Assembly (NCBI GenBank): GCA_030647965.1
Contig: JAUSIT010000004.1
Coordinates: 1-41,026, forward strand
Direction: 5' to 3'
Source of the DNA: Nanobdellota archaeon
GTDB lineage: Archaea; Nanobdellota; Nanobdellia; Pacearchaeales; GW2011-AR1
DNA: 41,026 nt
Shown here one piece after another: positions 21,823 to 30,552 of the stretch. The notes under the pieces are model-generated. The model was not told where the DNA came from, did not search any database, and was given only the letters and a program-made list of their open reading frames with translations. Position numbers and translations under genes: made by a program. Numbering within the stretch: the first letter of the stretch is position 1; each line of letters starts with the position of its first letter.

Positions 21823-22482
21823 ATGAAAACCATTGACAGTTTAATGAATGCAATTATTTCCAAAACTCCTAGAGAAAAACTTGTAAATCTTGCAGGGAAT
21901 ATTGCTTGGAATGATTTCTGTATGAACGGTCATGAAGGTGCTAAATATGCCTATGAAATGAGCCGTATGTCTCCAAATGGTAGTCCAAATGTTCCTAGAG
22001 AGCTTTCTTTAAAAGAAAAAATTAATGATACTTATTATAGTTTCGTAAAACAATATATTCCTAAAGATATTTTAAAAGAAGGAGCAGAAATAAATCATGA
22101 AGAAATGAGCAAACCAATAGGCCATATCCCTGCCCCATGGACTCCTGCTTATTTCCTTAAGCATCAAAAAGAAATTATCAACGGAAAAGAAATTGAATTT
22201 TATTTCATGCCAAATGAAAAAGAATCTATGAAATTTTATTCACATAATACTTTACATGAAGATACAGAAAGTCTTTTATTATATCTCCCAGAATTTTTAT
22301 TTGGAAAATTAGCATATTCATTAGATTTATTAAATCAAAAAATTAAAAATGAACACTTAATTTCTGAATTTAAAGAAGATCCAAAATATCACTCAAAAAA
22401 TATAAGCAAAGTTCTTTTTTTCAATGATAAAATGTTATTTGATTCTGAGGTAGATAGAATCTTAAATGATATCTATAAATAA
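21823..22482 (+). CDS. Hypothetical 219-residue protein
   Basis: A soluble protein with several His and Trp residues (WNDFCMNGHEGAKYAYEMSR near the N-terminus and SHNTLHEDTESLLLYLPEF in the C-terminal half) but no motif that I can name. It starts 66 bp after tyrS with CTTAAAAAC about 22 nt upstream. The remainder of 22483-22879 contains the element at 22537-22687, a possible 29-residue ORF and otherwise AT-rich sequence without a gene. Confidence 0.62.
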   Translation: MKTIDSLMNAIISKTPREKLVNLAGNIAWNDFCMNGHEGAKYAYEMSRMSPNGSPNVPRELSLKEKINDTYYSFVKQYIPKDILKEGAEINHEEMSKPIGHIPAPWTPAYFLKHQKEIINGKEIEFYFMPNEKESMKFYSHNTLHEDTESLLLYLPEFLFGKLAYSLDLLNQKIKNEHLISEFKEDPKYHSKNISKVLFFNDKMLFDSEVDRILNDIYK

Positions 22483-22536
22483 TTAAAAACATGTTAAGTA
22501 AACCTCTAAACATTACATACAACTTCGTTGAATTGG

Positions 22537-22687
22537 TTTATTCAATTGAATAAAGATAAAATGATTGCCTGGCGACAATCACGATTTATTAATAGATAGT
22601 AGGAGACGCAAAAAGTTTTACTCTTACAATAGAAACGAAAAAGATAAGAGCAAAACTTTTTAGTCGACTTAATATTTCTGCGAAGCA
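22537..22687. repeat. Modular multi-hairpin element, copy D
   Basis: In order: an 18-nt perfect palindrome TTTATTCAATTGAATAAA (22537-22554); hairpin GATTG/CAATC (22563-22567, 22576-22580) with loop CCTGGCGA; linker GATTTATTAAT; GGAGACGC; S-type stem 22610-22625 with 22646-22661 (one mismatch in 16); TCGAC; and the triloop hairpin TGC-GAA-GCA (22679-22687). Copy E (34243-34407) has the same blocks with altered but complementary stems. Confidence 0.85.
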
Positions 22688-22766
22688 CAATATTATATGA
22701 GGTTAAATTAGAAGGTTTACTTTTAACAACAGCAAAATTTATATACTAGCTCTGCTTTAATTTTCT

Positions 22767-22856
22767 ATGGACGCACAAAAAGGGATGATTGAAATATGGA
22801 ATTCTAGAGTCAATTATTCAGCATGTGGTCTAACCTTATTTAATATTAAACACTAA
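22767..22856 (+). CDS. Possible 29-residue peptide
   Basis: MDAQKGMIEIWNSR... ending FNIKH. TTTATATAC at 22738-22746 lies at leaderless distance from the ATG. There is no homolog that I recognise; it may be spurious. Confidence 0.25.
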   Translation: MDAQKGMIEIWNSRVNYSACGLTLFNIKH

Positions 22857-22879
22857 ATAACGGCGTTGTTTTTTTTCTC

Positions 22880-23284
22880 ATGGGAAAATTTAATGCCGTT
22901 GTGCAGGCTCCTTTAATTGAAAAATTTCACACTGATTGTTTGAATTGCAGAGAACCAATTTTTAATCCTTTATGTCCTGAATGTTTAACAAAAGCATTTG
23001 AACAATGGATATTAAAATATCCTGAAGCCAAAGAAAAAACTCTTGCAAATATAAAAGAATTTTTAAAAAGAAATAGAAAATTCAATAATAATTCGCAAAA
23101 ATGTATTGTATGTAAAAGAAAAAGTGTTTATCTATGTCCCTATTGTTTTACAGAATTTTTATTACAAACTCTTAAACAAACAAAAGTAAGCAAAAATATA
23201 CTTGGAGAATTTTTGTTTTTGTTTAATTTTGATTTTAATCATAATGGGTACTACAAGGAGGGAGAAAAACTAGGAGTTTTCTAA
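22880..23284 (+). CDS. Hypothetical zinc-ribbon-like protein
   Basis: 134 residues with two CxxC...CxxC units: Cys20, Cys23, Cys32, Cys35 and Cys75, Cys78, Cys86, Cys89. Each unit is followed by a hydrophobic helix with the same spacing (LTKAFEQWIL and FTEFLLQTLK), so the protein is an internal duplication of a zinc-binding helical module. It is first in a plus-strand run of Cys-rich genes leading to the PP-loop enzyme. Function unknown. Confidence 0.68.
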   Translation: MGKFNAVVQAPLIEKFHTDCLNCREPIFNPLCPECLTKAFEQWILKYPEAKEKTLANIKEFLKRNRKFNNNSQKCIVCKRKSVYLCPYCFTEFLLQTLKQTKVSKNILGEFLFLFNFDFNHNGYYKEGEKLGVF

Positions 23285-23291
23285 TGAAAAA

Positions 23292-23465
23292 ATGATTCGG
23301 CATGAAAAAACAATAGAAGAGCTTTTAGGTATAATGGAAAGTGAAGATCGTCCGAGCTTTATTCAATTATTAGTTTGTTCTGATTATCTTTCCAAGTATA
23401 AAGGACCAGACAAAACTATATATGTTGAGAAATACAATCAATTATACCAAAAAACTTTTGGTTAA
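23292..23465 (+). CDS. Hypothetical 57-residue protein
   Basis: Starts 7 bp after the zinc-ribbon gene (ATG 23292): MIRHEKTIEELLGIMESEDR..., ending ...YNQLYQKTFG. It is small and helical with one Cys. Tight spacing on both sides supports it as a gene of this operon. Confidence 0.5.
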   Translation: MIRHEKTIEELLGIMESEDRPSFIQLLVCSDYLSKYKGPDKTIYVEKYNQLYQKTFG

Positions 23466-23484
23466 AAACTATAAGGAAGCAAAA

Positions 23485-23673
23485 ATGGAAAATTTATATG
23501 AAGAAAGAAAAGCAACTCTTTATTTGTCAAAAAATGGAAGATGTTTTTATAACGGAGATCCATGTATGACCCCAAATATAGATTGTGGGAATTGTACAAA
23601 TATGGATCGTTTTAACAGCCTTATTAAAAAAATTACAGAAGAAAAAAATAAAAAGAGAATATATAATATTTAA
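23485..23673 (+). CDS. Hypothetical Cys-rich 62-residue protein
   Basis: Starts at the ATG at 23485 (an earlier in-frame ATG would overlap the preceding gene). It contains Cys20, Cys27, Cys34 and Cys37 (CFYNGDPC and CGNC), possibly a zinc or Fe-S site, and a Lys-rich tail. It ends 24 bp before the PP-loop gene. Confidence 0.55.
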   Translation: MENLYEERKATLYLSKNGRCFYNGDPCMTPNIDCGNCTNMDRFNSLIKKITEEKNKKRIYNI

Positions 23674-23697
23674 AAACAAAACTTTTCTTTGTTTTGA

Positions 23698-24597
23698 ATG
23701 GAAAACAAAAAAGCACTAGTCTTATTTTCGGGCGGCCTAGATAGCCTGCTAGTTATAAGATTATTACATGAACAAGGATTTGATGTTGAAGCTTTGCACT
23801 TTAAGCTCCCATTTTCATGTTCTTCATCTGCAGAATATTTTTTTAATGAAAATTTTAAAAATTTTAAAAATATAAAACTAACAGTTTTTAGTCTAAAAGA
23901 AAAAGATTTATTTAATGAATATTTTAAAGTTCTTAAAAGTCCAAAATATGGCCGTGGAGTTGGAATGAATCCTTGCATTGATTGCAAGGTATTTATTTTC
24001 AAAAAAGCAAAGCAATATGCTGACAAAAATAATATAAAAATAATTGCAACAGGAGAAGTTTTAGGTGAAAGACCTATGTCCCAAACAGCCCCAGCACTAA
24101 AAAAAATAAATGATGAAATAGGTTTTGAAATTTTAAGGCCTTTATCAGCAAAACTTCTAAAAGAAACACAGCTTGAAAAAGATAAAATAGTAAATAGAGA
24201 AAATCTTTTAGCTATTGAGGGCAGACAGAGAAAAGTTCAAATGGCTTTAGCTGAAAAATTTAATTTAAAATATCCAACGCCTGCAGGGGGTTGTATTTTA
24301 TGTGATAGAATAGTTGGTAAAAGAATAAAATTACTTATGGATAAAAATCTAGTACATGAAAAAAATCTTGATTTAATGACTATTGGAAAACATTTTATTA
24401 TTAATGATAATTGGTTTATTGTAGGAAGAAATGAAAAAGAAAACATAATAATCGAGAAATATCCTAATTCTTTAGAATCAGATAAAGGAAAACCTGCAAT
24501 ATATTTTAATAACCCTGATGAAAAATCAAAAGCTCTTGAAATACAAAAAGCTTATGAACATAAAAACACTGAAGATTTTGAGGTGTTTAAATTATGA
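23698..24597 (+). CDS. PP-loop ATPase, probable tRNA thiolation enzyme
   Basis: 299 residues. The ATP pyrophosphatase loop is SGGLDS at 11-16. Two Cys pairs follow: Cys93/Cys96 (NPCIDCKVF) and Cys199/Cys202 (GGCILCD), with the MSQTAPAL substrate loop near 127-134. The layout recalls MnmA/TtuA-type enzymes, which adenylate a tRNA uridine and insert sulfur; the Cys residues may hold an Fe-S cluster or a persulfide. The C-terminal domain (about 205-299) looks like a small RNA- or substrate-binding domain. A sulfur source (IscS) is encoded at 11.5-12.7 kb. The precise tRNA position is unknown. Confidence 0.75.
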   Translation: MENKKALVLFSGGLDSLLVIRLLHEQGFDVEALHFKLPFSCSSSAEYFFNENFKNFKNIKLTVFSLKEKDLFNEYFKVLKSPKYGRGVGMNPCIDCKVFIFKKAKQYADKNNIKIIATGEVLGERPMSQTAPALKKINDEIGFEILRPLSAKLLKETQLEKDKIVNRENLLAIEGRQRKVQMALAEKFNLKYPTPAGGCILCDRIVGKRIKLLMDKNLVHEKNLDLMTIGKHFIINDNWFIVGRNEKENIIIEKYPNSLESDKGKPAIYFNNPDEKSKALEIQKAYEHKNTEDFEVFKL

Positions 24598-24622
24598 GGC
24601 TATTTCAGAGGAAGATTAAGCG

Positions 24623-24677
24623 AAAAAATTTTACTCTTGCAAATGAAAATAGAAATATCAAAAGAGCAAAATTTTTT
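24623..24677. repeat. S-type hairpin element, compensated copy
   Basis: Stem 24623-24638 (AAAAAATTTTACTCTT) with 24662-24677 (AAGAGCAAAATTTTTT). Relative to copy C, the G-C pair at stem position 6 has become A-T, changed on both sides. It lies between two co-oriented genes. Confidence 0.8.
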
Positions 24678-24700
24678 AAGAAACCAGGGGTGTCTTCGCT

Positions 24701-25213
24701 ATGACTTGCACAAACTGCACTAAAAATTCTGTCTGGGAATTTACAAATCAAACAAAACTATGTAAAAAATGTTTTATTGATTATTTTGAAAGAAAAATAT
24801 TCAGAACAATAAGAGAATTTCATATAATTAAGGGAAAAAGTGTTATTTATCTTAAAAAAGAAAATAGTTTAAATAATAATGTTTTAAAATTTGTTCTTAA
24901 AAATAAGTTTAGTATAAAATTCTCAAATAATCCAGATTTTTCATCTGAAAATTTATCAGAACTTGCAGAAAATAATTTTGCAGAAATACTTAAAGGAAAT
25001 TTTAAATTATTAAAATCTAAAAAACAAAATTTATTTTTTCCATTGCAGAATGCTTCTGATAAAGAAATTGAGTTATATGCTGAATTAAACAAAATATCTG
25101 GCAAAAAAAGAAAGGAAAACAAAGGAATAAGGGAGTTATTTGAAAGATTTATGAAGAAAAACCAAGATTTAGAACATAATATAATCAATGCTTCAGAACA
25201 ATTAGAATTATAA
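24701..25213 (+). CDS. Zinc-finger protein resembling the N-terminus of TtuA/Ncs6
   Basis: 170 residues. Cys3, Cys6, Cys21 and Cys24 form a zinc finger followed by FIDYFERKIFRTIREF, the pattern seen at the N-terminus of TtuA/Ncs6/TtcA thiolases. Where those proteins have the SGGxDS loop, this one has KSVIYLKKENSLNNNVL and no PP-loop, so it cannot activate tRNA by itself. It may be a tRNA-binding partner of the PP-loop enzyme just upstream (inference). The C-terminal half is Lys-rich and helical. Confidence 0.6.
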   Translation: MTCTNCTKNSVWEFTNQTKLCKKCFIDYFERKIFRTIREFHIIKGKSVIYLKKENSLNNNVLKFVLKNKFSIKFSNNPDFSSENLSELAENNFAEILKGNFKLLKSKKQNLFFPLQNASDKEIELYAELNKISGKKRKENKGIRELFERFMKKNQDLEHNIINASEQLEL

Positions 25214-25843
25214 TTTATTCAACTTCTTCAAAACTCTTTCTAACCCATAAAAATCTTTTATAATAAAATCAGGTTTTTGTTTCTTAATTTGAGAAAGGCT
25301 TGAATAAGAACACTTATTATGTATTGCAATTGAATAACATCCTGCTTTTTTTGCAAAACTAACATCACTATCTCTATCCCCAATATAAACTGCTTCTTTA
25401 GGTTTTATTTTATATTTTTTAAAAAGTTTTTTTAGTTCTGTGCTTTTATCTAAAAAATGCTCTGCAGTATAAAATTTCTCAAATAAATCATAAACCTTAA
25501 GTTTTTTTGCAGCAGTTAAAGTAAATGAAGCCTCTGCATTTGAAATTACCATAAGTTGATAATCTTTCTTTAAAGCATACAAAGGTTTAACAGAAACACA
25601 TAAATTTAATTGATTTAAACCTTTATTTAATTCTTTATAAAATTCTTTTCTAATAACTCCAACATTTGCTCTAATGCCTAATTTTTCTATGATTTCCTGC
25701 ATTTTTAAGCCCAATAAGGGCATTATTTTATTTTTATCAGTAAAATGTCCGTGTTTCTGAATAATCCTCGCTAAAGTGTTATATTGAAGATTTAAAGCAT
25801 TATTAATTGTTCCATCAAAATCAAAAAATAGAATTTTAATCAT
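25208..25843 (-). CDS. HAD-superfamily phosphatase (phosphoglycolate phosphatase-like)
   Basis: 211 residues. Motif I is DFDGT with Asp8 and Asp10; motif II VISNAEAS; the motif III Lys is near ELKKLFKK and motif IV is GDRDSDVSFAKKAG. The small alpha-helical cap lies between motifs I and II, as in the Gph/PGPase subfamily. The substrate is uncertain. It converges on the zinc-finger gene with a 6-bp overlap, and its start is 2 bp after the stop of the cyclase-like gene. Confidence 0.86.
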   Translation of the reverse strand: MIKILFFDFDGTINNALNLQYNTLARIIQKHGHFTDKNKIMPLLGLKMQEIIEKLGIRANVGVIRKEFYKELNKGLNQLNLCVSVKPLYALKKDYQLMVISNAEASFTLTAAKKLKVYDLFEKFYTAEHFLDKSTELKKLFKKYKIKPKEAVYIGDRDSDVSFAKKAGCYSIAIHNKCSYSSLSQIKKQKPDFIIKDFYGLERVLKKLNKL

Positions 25844-25845
25844 TC

Positions 25846-28071
25846 TTAAAAATTATTTCTTTTTAATAAATCTGCTAATCTTGCTTGATTTTCCCTTTCA
25901 TCAAGAACATTATTTACAGAATAAACAGCATTATTTCCAATCATACTTACTTTTTCTGATTTTAAATTTCTCATTAATTTTCCTTTTATTGCTTCAGAAA
26001 CAAGAAGTTTATCTCTATCTAGATCAGCCATTTTTTTAGCCAATAAAATAGTATTCCCCATTCCAGTATATTTTAATTTATTTCCTTCAAAAGCTATTAA
26101 TAAATCTCCTGAATGCACCCCAAGATTAAATATAATCTTATTAACTGATTTTCTATTATACTCTTTAAATTCTTTTAACATATCAAAAGCAACACTTGCA
26201 GCAACAGGTTCATTATTTGCATTTCTAGTTATTTCAGGAGTAAAAATTATCATAGTATAATTTTCTCTAGAATCAACAACTCCTTTTTTATCTTTTGAAA
26301 TAGAAATTATTCTATTTAATTCTTGTTTAGCAAGGGTATTTAATTCATAATAGTTGCTTACTTTTAATGAAATAACACTTGATTTTTCTTGTTTTCCTTT
26401 CATTACAAAAGAAGATTCTGCACTGCTAACCCAAGTTGGTTTTGACATATCTACCATATCTTTTTTTCCATAAGATGGTCTTGCATTATTTTCTAAAAAA
26501 GATAAATCTTTTACTTTTTGTATTTTTTCATCTCCCCTATTTTGAATAGAAGCTGTTTTTATTGGAATTGCTGAAGGAGTATATGGTGAAAATGGTAGTG
26601 ATGAAGACTGTCTAGATGCTAAATTAGAAGTTTGTTTTGAAGCAAATGAAGATGTTTGTCTTGAAACTGATTGATTTGAAGATTTTGGTGAAGGTTTTGA
26701 TGGGGATGCAAATGAAGCAGGTCCTGAATCATATTTTTCTCTTTTTCTAAATTTTAAAATTAAAAATACAATTATAAAACTTAACACAATAATCCCAATA
26801 ATTAAAAAAACCAATGGAGAAACCTCTCCTAAAAAATCAATATTTGAAGGATCGCTTATGGAAAATGCTGCTTCACCAGTTAATAACAAAGTTTTTTGTG
26901 CAAAACTTGTTCCATCATTAACAGAAACATCATACTCTCCACTTGGAGCCCTTAATTTAAATTTTCTTTCTTCTCCAACCTGTAAATTCAAGGTAATCTG
27001 TTGAGTTTCATTATCTCCAATATTTACATCTATTGTTTTATTATAAACATCATTACCAACATTTTTTACTAATAATATTGATTTATCTAAAAATTCAAAT
27101 TCAATTCTTGGAACAGATTTAACACTAATTTCCTGTTCATCACTTACGCCCTGAAAAGTTGAAATTATTTTCCATTTTCCAGGTGTTGCATTAACTGGAA
27201 ATTTTAAAGTTCCTATGCCCCCGGAAGTTATACTCATTTGTGTTTCAGATTCAATAGGAGAAATAACTAAAACAGAAATACTCCCATCCATTTTTTTGCC
27301 AGACTGATCAAATAATTCTAGTGTAAAACTAGATTCATTTCCAGGCCCTACTTCACTAGACTGCAAAGTTGTTAAAATAAAAGTTGGAACCTGATTTATA
27401 TTAAAAGAAACTTCTGCTTGACCAGTATTCAATTGTTCTCCATCTTTTCCATTTTCAAAAACAGATAAATTTATTTTATACTCTCCTGCTTCTGTTGTTT
27501 TTGGCATTGCAAATGTTTCTGATGCATTGCCACCAATTATTGCTTTATCAAATTGTGTTACTCCAGAAGCTTTTACAAATCCATCTAATTTATATCCATT
27601 TTCTTTTATTGCAGAAATACTCAAAGCAATTGTTTCACCAGGATCATAATTTTGCTTGTTTAAATCTACTTTAACACTAACAAAATCAGATATTCTAAAA
27701 TTTTTTGAAGAAATTTGTTCATCACTTAAACTAACAACTAGATTACATAATCCAACTAAAACTTTAATATCCTTTAATTCTAATTCCTCTTTAGATAATT
27801 CAACATAAGGTAATGAATAAGTATGCTCTTCTCCAAGAGGAAAAGCTCTTGCAGGAGTTTTAACAAGGTTAACGCTTTGATTATTGCATACTAAATCAAT
27901 TTTAAAATTTCCAGAAATTGAAACAGGAGTTGCAGTTACACTAACATATAATTTATCACCCAAATTATAAATTTCCTTTGGTTCTGTAATCACAATTTTT
28001 GCACTTGCAAGATTTAAAATTAAAACTGAAAAGATTAATGCAAAAACTAGAACTAATACACCCTTTTTCAT
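25846..28071 (-). CDS. Signal-peptide + Ig-like ectodomain + TM + class III cyclase-like domain
   Basis: 741 residues. A signal peptide (about 1-24) and an ectodomain (25-415) of several beta-sandwich repeats with lines such as DPGETIALSISAI and GPGNESSFTLELFD; one membrane helix at about 418-440; a Ser/Pro/Gln-rich linker (450-510) with SSFASKQTSNLASRQSSS-type repeats; and a cytoplasmic domain (about 565-720). The last contains FNLGVHSGDLLIAFEGNKLKYTGMGNTILLAKKM (split: GVHSGD, YTGMGN), the pattern of class III nucleotidyl cyclases. The metal-binding Asp residues of true cyclases are not seen, so it may bind a nucleotide without catalysis. Extracellular sensing with an inner nucleotide-binding output is the simplest reading. 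Confidence 0.75.
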   Translation of the reverse strand: MKKGVLVLVFALIFSVLILNLASAKIVITEPKEIYNLGDKLYVSVTATPVSISGNFKIDLVCNNQSVNLVKTPARAFPLGEEHTYSLPYVELSKEELELKDIKVLVGLCNLVVSLSDEQISSKNFRISDFVSVKVDLNKQNYDPGETIALSISAIKENGYKLDGFVKASGVTQFDKAIIGGNASETFAMPKTTEAGEYKINLSVFENGKDGEQLNTGQAEVSFNINQVPTFILTTLQSSEVGPGNESSFTLELFDQSGKKMDGSISVLVISPIESETQMSITSGGIGTLKFPVNATPGKWKIISTFQGVSDEQEISVKSVPRIEFEFLDKSILLVKNVGNDVYNKTIDVNIGDNETQQITLNLQVGEERKFKLRAPSGEYDVSVNDGTSFAQKTLLLTGEAAFSISDPSNIDFLGEVSPLVFLIIGIIVLSFIIVFLILKFRKREKYDSGPASFASPSKPSPKSSNQSVSRQTSSFASKQTSNLASRQSSSLPFSPYTPSAIPIKTASIQNRGDEKIQKVKDLSFLENNARPSYGKKDMVDMSKPTWVSSAESSFVMKGKQEKSSVISLKVSNYYELNTLAKQELNRIISISKDKKGVVDSRENYTMIIFTPEITRNANNEPVAASVAFDMLKEFKEYNRKSVNKIIFNLGVHSGDLLIAFEGNKLKYTGMGNTILLAKKMADLDRDKLLVSEAIKGKLMRNLKSEKVSMIGNNAVYSVNNVLDERENQARLADLLKRNNF

Positions 28072-28139
28072 ATATCATCTAAAAATTTTTAGTATTTAAA
28101 CATTATTATAGGGATGAATTATTGAATAAAAATAAGAAA

Positions 28140-29234
28140 TTATCTTTTTCTTTGAAGATTTTTCATCATAATCATATGTTCTCTTAAAAATTCAGAATTA
28201 GTAAGACGATTATTTTCTGCAAAAAAAGATAATTCTGTATCAATAACTGCCCTTTCATATCTTTCTAATGTTTTTTGGTTTGAATTAATAAATTTCAAAA
28301 AATTATGCCTGAATCCAACATACTGAAGAACACTATATTCTTCTCTTCTTATAGCTTCTGCAGTAAGGATAAGGTCTGTCAGTGAAAAAGTTCCATTTCT
28401 ACTTGTTTTATGATACCAGATCCCTTCCTTCCCAGCACAACCATTTCCATGACTTCTTGCATCATCTGCAAATATACTATTTGGAGATAGATGATTAGCC
28501 ATATAATTTCTGTCAAGATAATATTTATCCTCTTTCTTAATCCATCTAAATTGTACATCTGAATCCCTTTTATTTGAAGGAAATAAAATTCCTTGTTCTT
28601 GCTGAAAATCAGAAATTTCTTCAGGAGCGTATTCTGGATATTTTTTTATTAATTCTTCAGAAGAATTAAACTTTTCTATTTGTGTATCAAATTCAATTAC
28701 TCTTGCAATAAGCTTTTGATTTACAAAAAGACTATCAAATGCTTCTTCTTCTATTTCGGTTTTAAGAACTTCTGTTACCTGAAATTCAGCCCCTCTAAAT
28801 TTCTTTTCTAAAGGCATATTTCTAATATAATCGATATAATCTCCTTTTTTATATCCTTCAAAAATATTTAATGAAGAAACATTTTCCATTGTATCTAAAA
28901 CAATTCCTTCTTCCAATATTTTATGAGATTTTCTTTCAATAGTCAAATTAGGCCCATCATTAAAATTATTAAAAAATAAATGTTCTCTTAATTTATAATA
29001 ACATAAATCATCATCCCAATTTAATTTTAAAAGATTATTATATCTCTCAGTATTTTTTAAATTTAAAACCACTGCTGCACCATATAATCCTTTAGGATAA
29101 GATGTAAAAGGTAATGAAATAGGATTTAATTTTTCTATAGACTTATCTAGTCTATATGCTAATTCTTCTTTAGTAATCCCAGAATAATCATAAAGAATTG
29201 CTACAGGAATAAGTTGACAACAAGGGCCGCCCAT
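28140..29234 (-). CDS. Hypothetical 364-residue protein
   Basis: Begins MGGPCCQLIPVAILYDYSGIT and has no predicted membrane segment. It is rich in aromatic and charged residues (for example HSNGCAGKEGIWYHKTSRNG-like loop near residue 255, with DDARSHGNGCAGKEGIWYHK in the sequence). I cannot assign a family. The 68-bp gap to the cyclase-like gene shows nothing. It is divergent from trpS, with a multi-hairpin element (29285-29417) between them. Confidence 0.6.
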   Translation of the reverse strand: MGGPCCQLIPVAILYDYSGITKEELAYRLDKSIEKLNPISLPFTSYPKGLYGAAVVLNLKNTERYNNLLKLNWDDDLCYYKLREHLFFNNFNDGPNLTIERKSHKILEEGIVLDTMENVSSLNIFEGYKKGDYIDYIRNMPLEKKFRGAEFQVTEVLKTEIEEEAFDSLFVNQKLIARVIEFDTQIEKFNSSEELIKKYPEYAPEEISDFQQEQGILFPSNKRDSDVQFRWIKKEDKYYLDRNYMANHLSPNSIFADDARSHGNGCAGKEGIWYHKTSRNGTFSLTDLILTAEAIRREEYSVLQYVGFRHNFLKFINSNQKTLERYERAVIDTELSFFAENNRLTNSEFLREHMIMMKNLQRKR

Positions 29235-29284
29235 AAATTTAGATTATTAAAATAGCTTAAAAGCATTATGGCATTATAATGACA

Positions 29285-29417
29285 TCAGAAAAACCTTTTT
29301 GTTTATCTATCGGGTTTTTGGGATGCAAGAAAATTTCATAGAGAAATTTTCGGCACAGAAAATCAGTGATTTTCTTGTGCTCAGAAATGCCACAATTTTA
29401 ACAGCATTTCTGACATC
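29285..29417. repeat. Modular multi-hairpin element, copy F
   Basis: A GATG/CATC closing pair (29322-29325, 29414-29417) encloses three hairpins: GAAAATTTC/GAAATTTTC (29329-29337, 29343-29351), GCACA...TGTGC around an AAAATCAGTGATTTT core (29353-29380), and TCAGAAATGC/GCATTTCTGA (29381-29390, 29404-29413). To the left, ATCAGAAAAAC (29284-29294) can pair with GTTTTTGGGAT (29314-29324). Copy G (reverse orientation) and copy H carry the same frame without the first two inner hairpins. Confidence 0.85.
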
Positions 29418-29423
29418 AACACT

Positions 29424-29431
29424 TTTATAAA
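29424..29431 (+). promoter_or_regulatory. TATA box of trpS
   Basis: TTTATAAA 22-29 nt before the ATG at 29453; it begins only 7 bp after the end of element F. Confidence 0.65.
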
Positions 29432-29452
29432 TCTCTAATTATTTAATAAAAT

Positions 29453-30532
29453 ATGAACGAAAAAGAGATAATCGATCCATGGAGTTCTAATCTTCCTGAA
29501 AATTATAGGGATATTATAAATAATTTTGGATTAGAAAAATTTAATGTTCATGATTTTCCAGAACCCAATTTATTAATGCGAAGAGGAATTATATTTGCAG
29601 GAAGAGGTTTAGGGATTATTTCAAAATCAATAAAGCAAAAAAAGAAATTCTATATTTTAACAGGAATAATGCCAACTGCAGATAAAGTTCATTTTGGAAC
29701 AAAATCAGTAATTGATATGGCTGTTTATTTTCAAAAACACGGCGCTGAAACATATGTTTTAGTTGCTGACTTAGAAGCAGCTGCAACAAGAGGAGTTGAT
29801 TTACAAACAGCAAAAAAAAGAGCTTTAGAAATTCATATCCCATGTTATGTTGCACTTGGCCTAGATTTAAAAAAAACAAAATTTTATTTTCAATCTTCAA
29901 ATCAAGATGTTACAAATCTTGCTTTTGAAATATCTAATAAAGCAACTTTAAATGAATACAAAGCAATTTATGGAAATGCAGAACCTTCAAGAATAATGTC
30001 TTCTTTATTGCAAGTTGCAGATATTTTACATCCTCAATTAAAAGAACAAATGCCAGGAATAATTCCAATAGGAATAGACCAAGACCCCCATATGAGATTA
30101 GCAAGAGATATTGCCTCGAGAGCATCAAAATTCAAATTTATTTTACCATCTTCAATAAATCATAAATTTGTTCCTTCATTAACAGGAGATTTAAAAATGT
30201 CCAAATCAGAAGGAAATTCATTATTTTTATTAGATAGTGATAAAGAAATAAAAGATAAAATCTCAAAAGCCCTTACAGGCGGGCAAAAAACACTAAAAGA
30301 ACAAAAAGAACTTGGCGGAAATCCAGACAAAGATATGATCTTTGAATTGTTTAGACAGCATTTAATTGAAAATGATAGTGAACTTAAAAAAAGAGAAGAA
30401 GATTATAGAAATGGTAAAATTTTAGATTCAGAAAATAAAGAATATGCAACAAAACTTTTAATTGAATTTATGAATGATTTTAGAAAAAAATTTGAAAAAG
30501 CGCAAAAAGAAGTCAAAAAAAGTTTTGATTAA
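29453..30532 (+). CDS. trpS: Tryptophanyl-tRNA synthetase, archaeal/eukaryotic type
   Basis: 359 residues, class I. The start has the DPW signature of archaeal TrpRS (IIDPWSS, residues 6-12). The HIGH equivalent is VHFGTK near 79-84 in ILTGIMPTADKVHFG and the KMSKS loop is KMSKSEGNS near 250. The tail is Lys-rich. It charges tRNA-Trp. Short but full-length for the small-genome archaeal form. Confidence 0.94.
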   Translation: MNEKEIIDPWSSNLPENYRDIINNFGLEKFNVHDFPEPNLLMRRGIIFAGRGLGIISKSIKQKKKFYILTGIMPTADKVHFGTKSVIDMAVYFQKHGAETYVLVADLEAAATRGVDLQTAKKRALEIHIPCYVALGLDLKKTKFYFQSSNQDVTNLAFEISNKATLNEYKAIYGNAEPSRIMSSLLQVADILHPQLKEQMPGIIPIGIDQDPHMRLARDIASRASKFKFILPSSINHKFVPSLTGDLKMSKSEGNSLFLLDSDKEIKDKISKALTGGQKTLKEQKELGGNPDKDMIFELFRQHLIENDSELKKREEDYRNGKILDSENKEYATKLLIEFMNDFRKKFEKAQKEVKKSFD

Positions 30533-30552
30533 CTAAATCTTAGTAAAAATAT

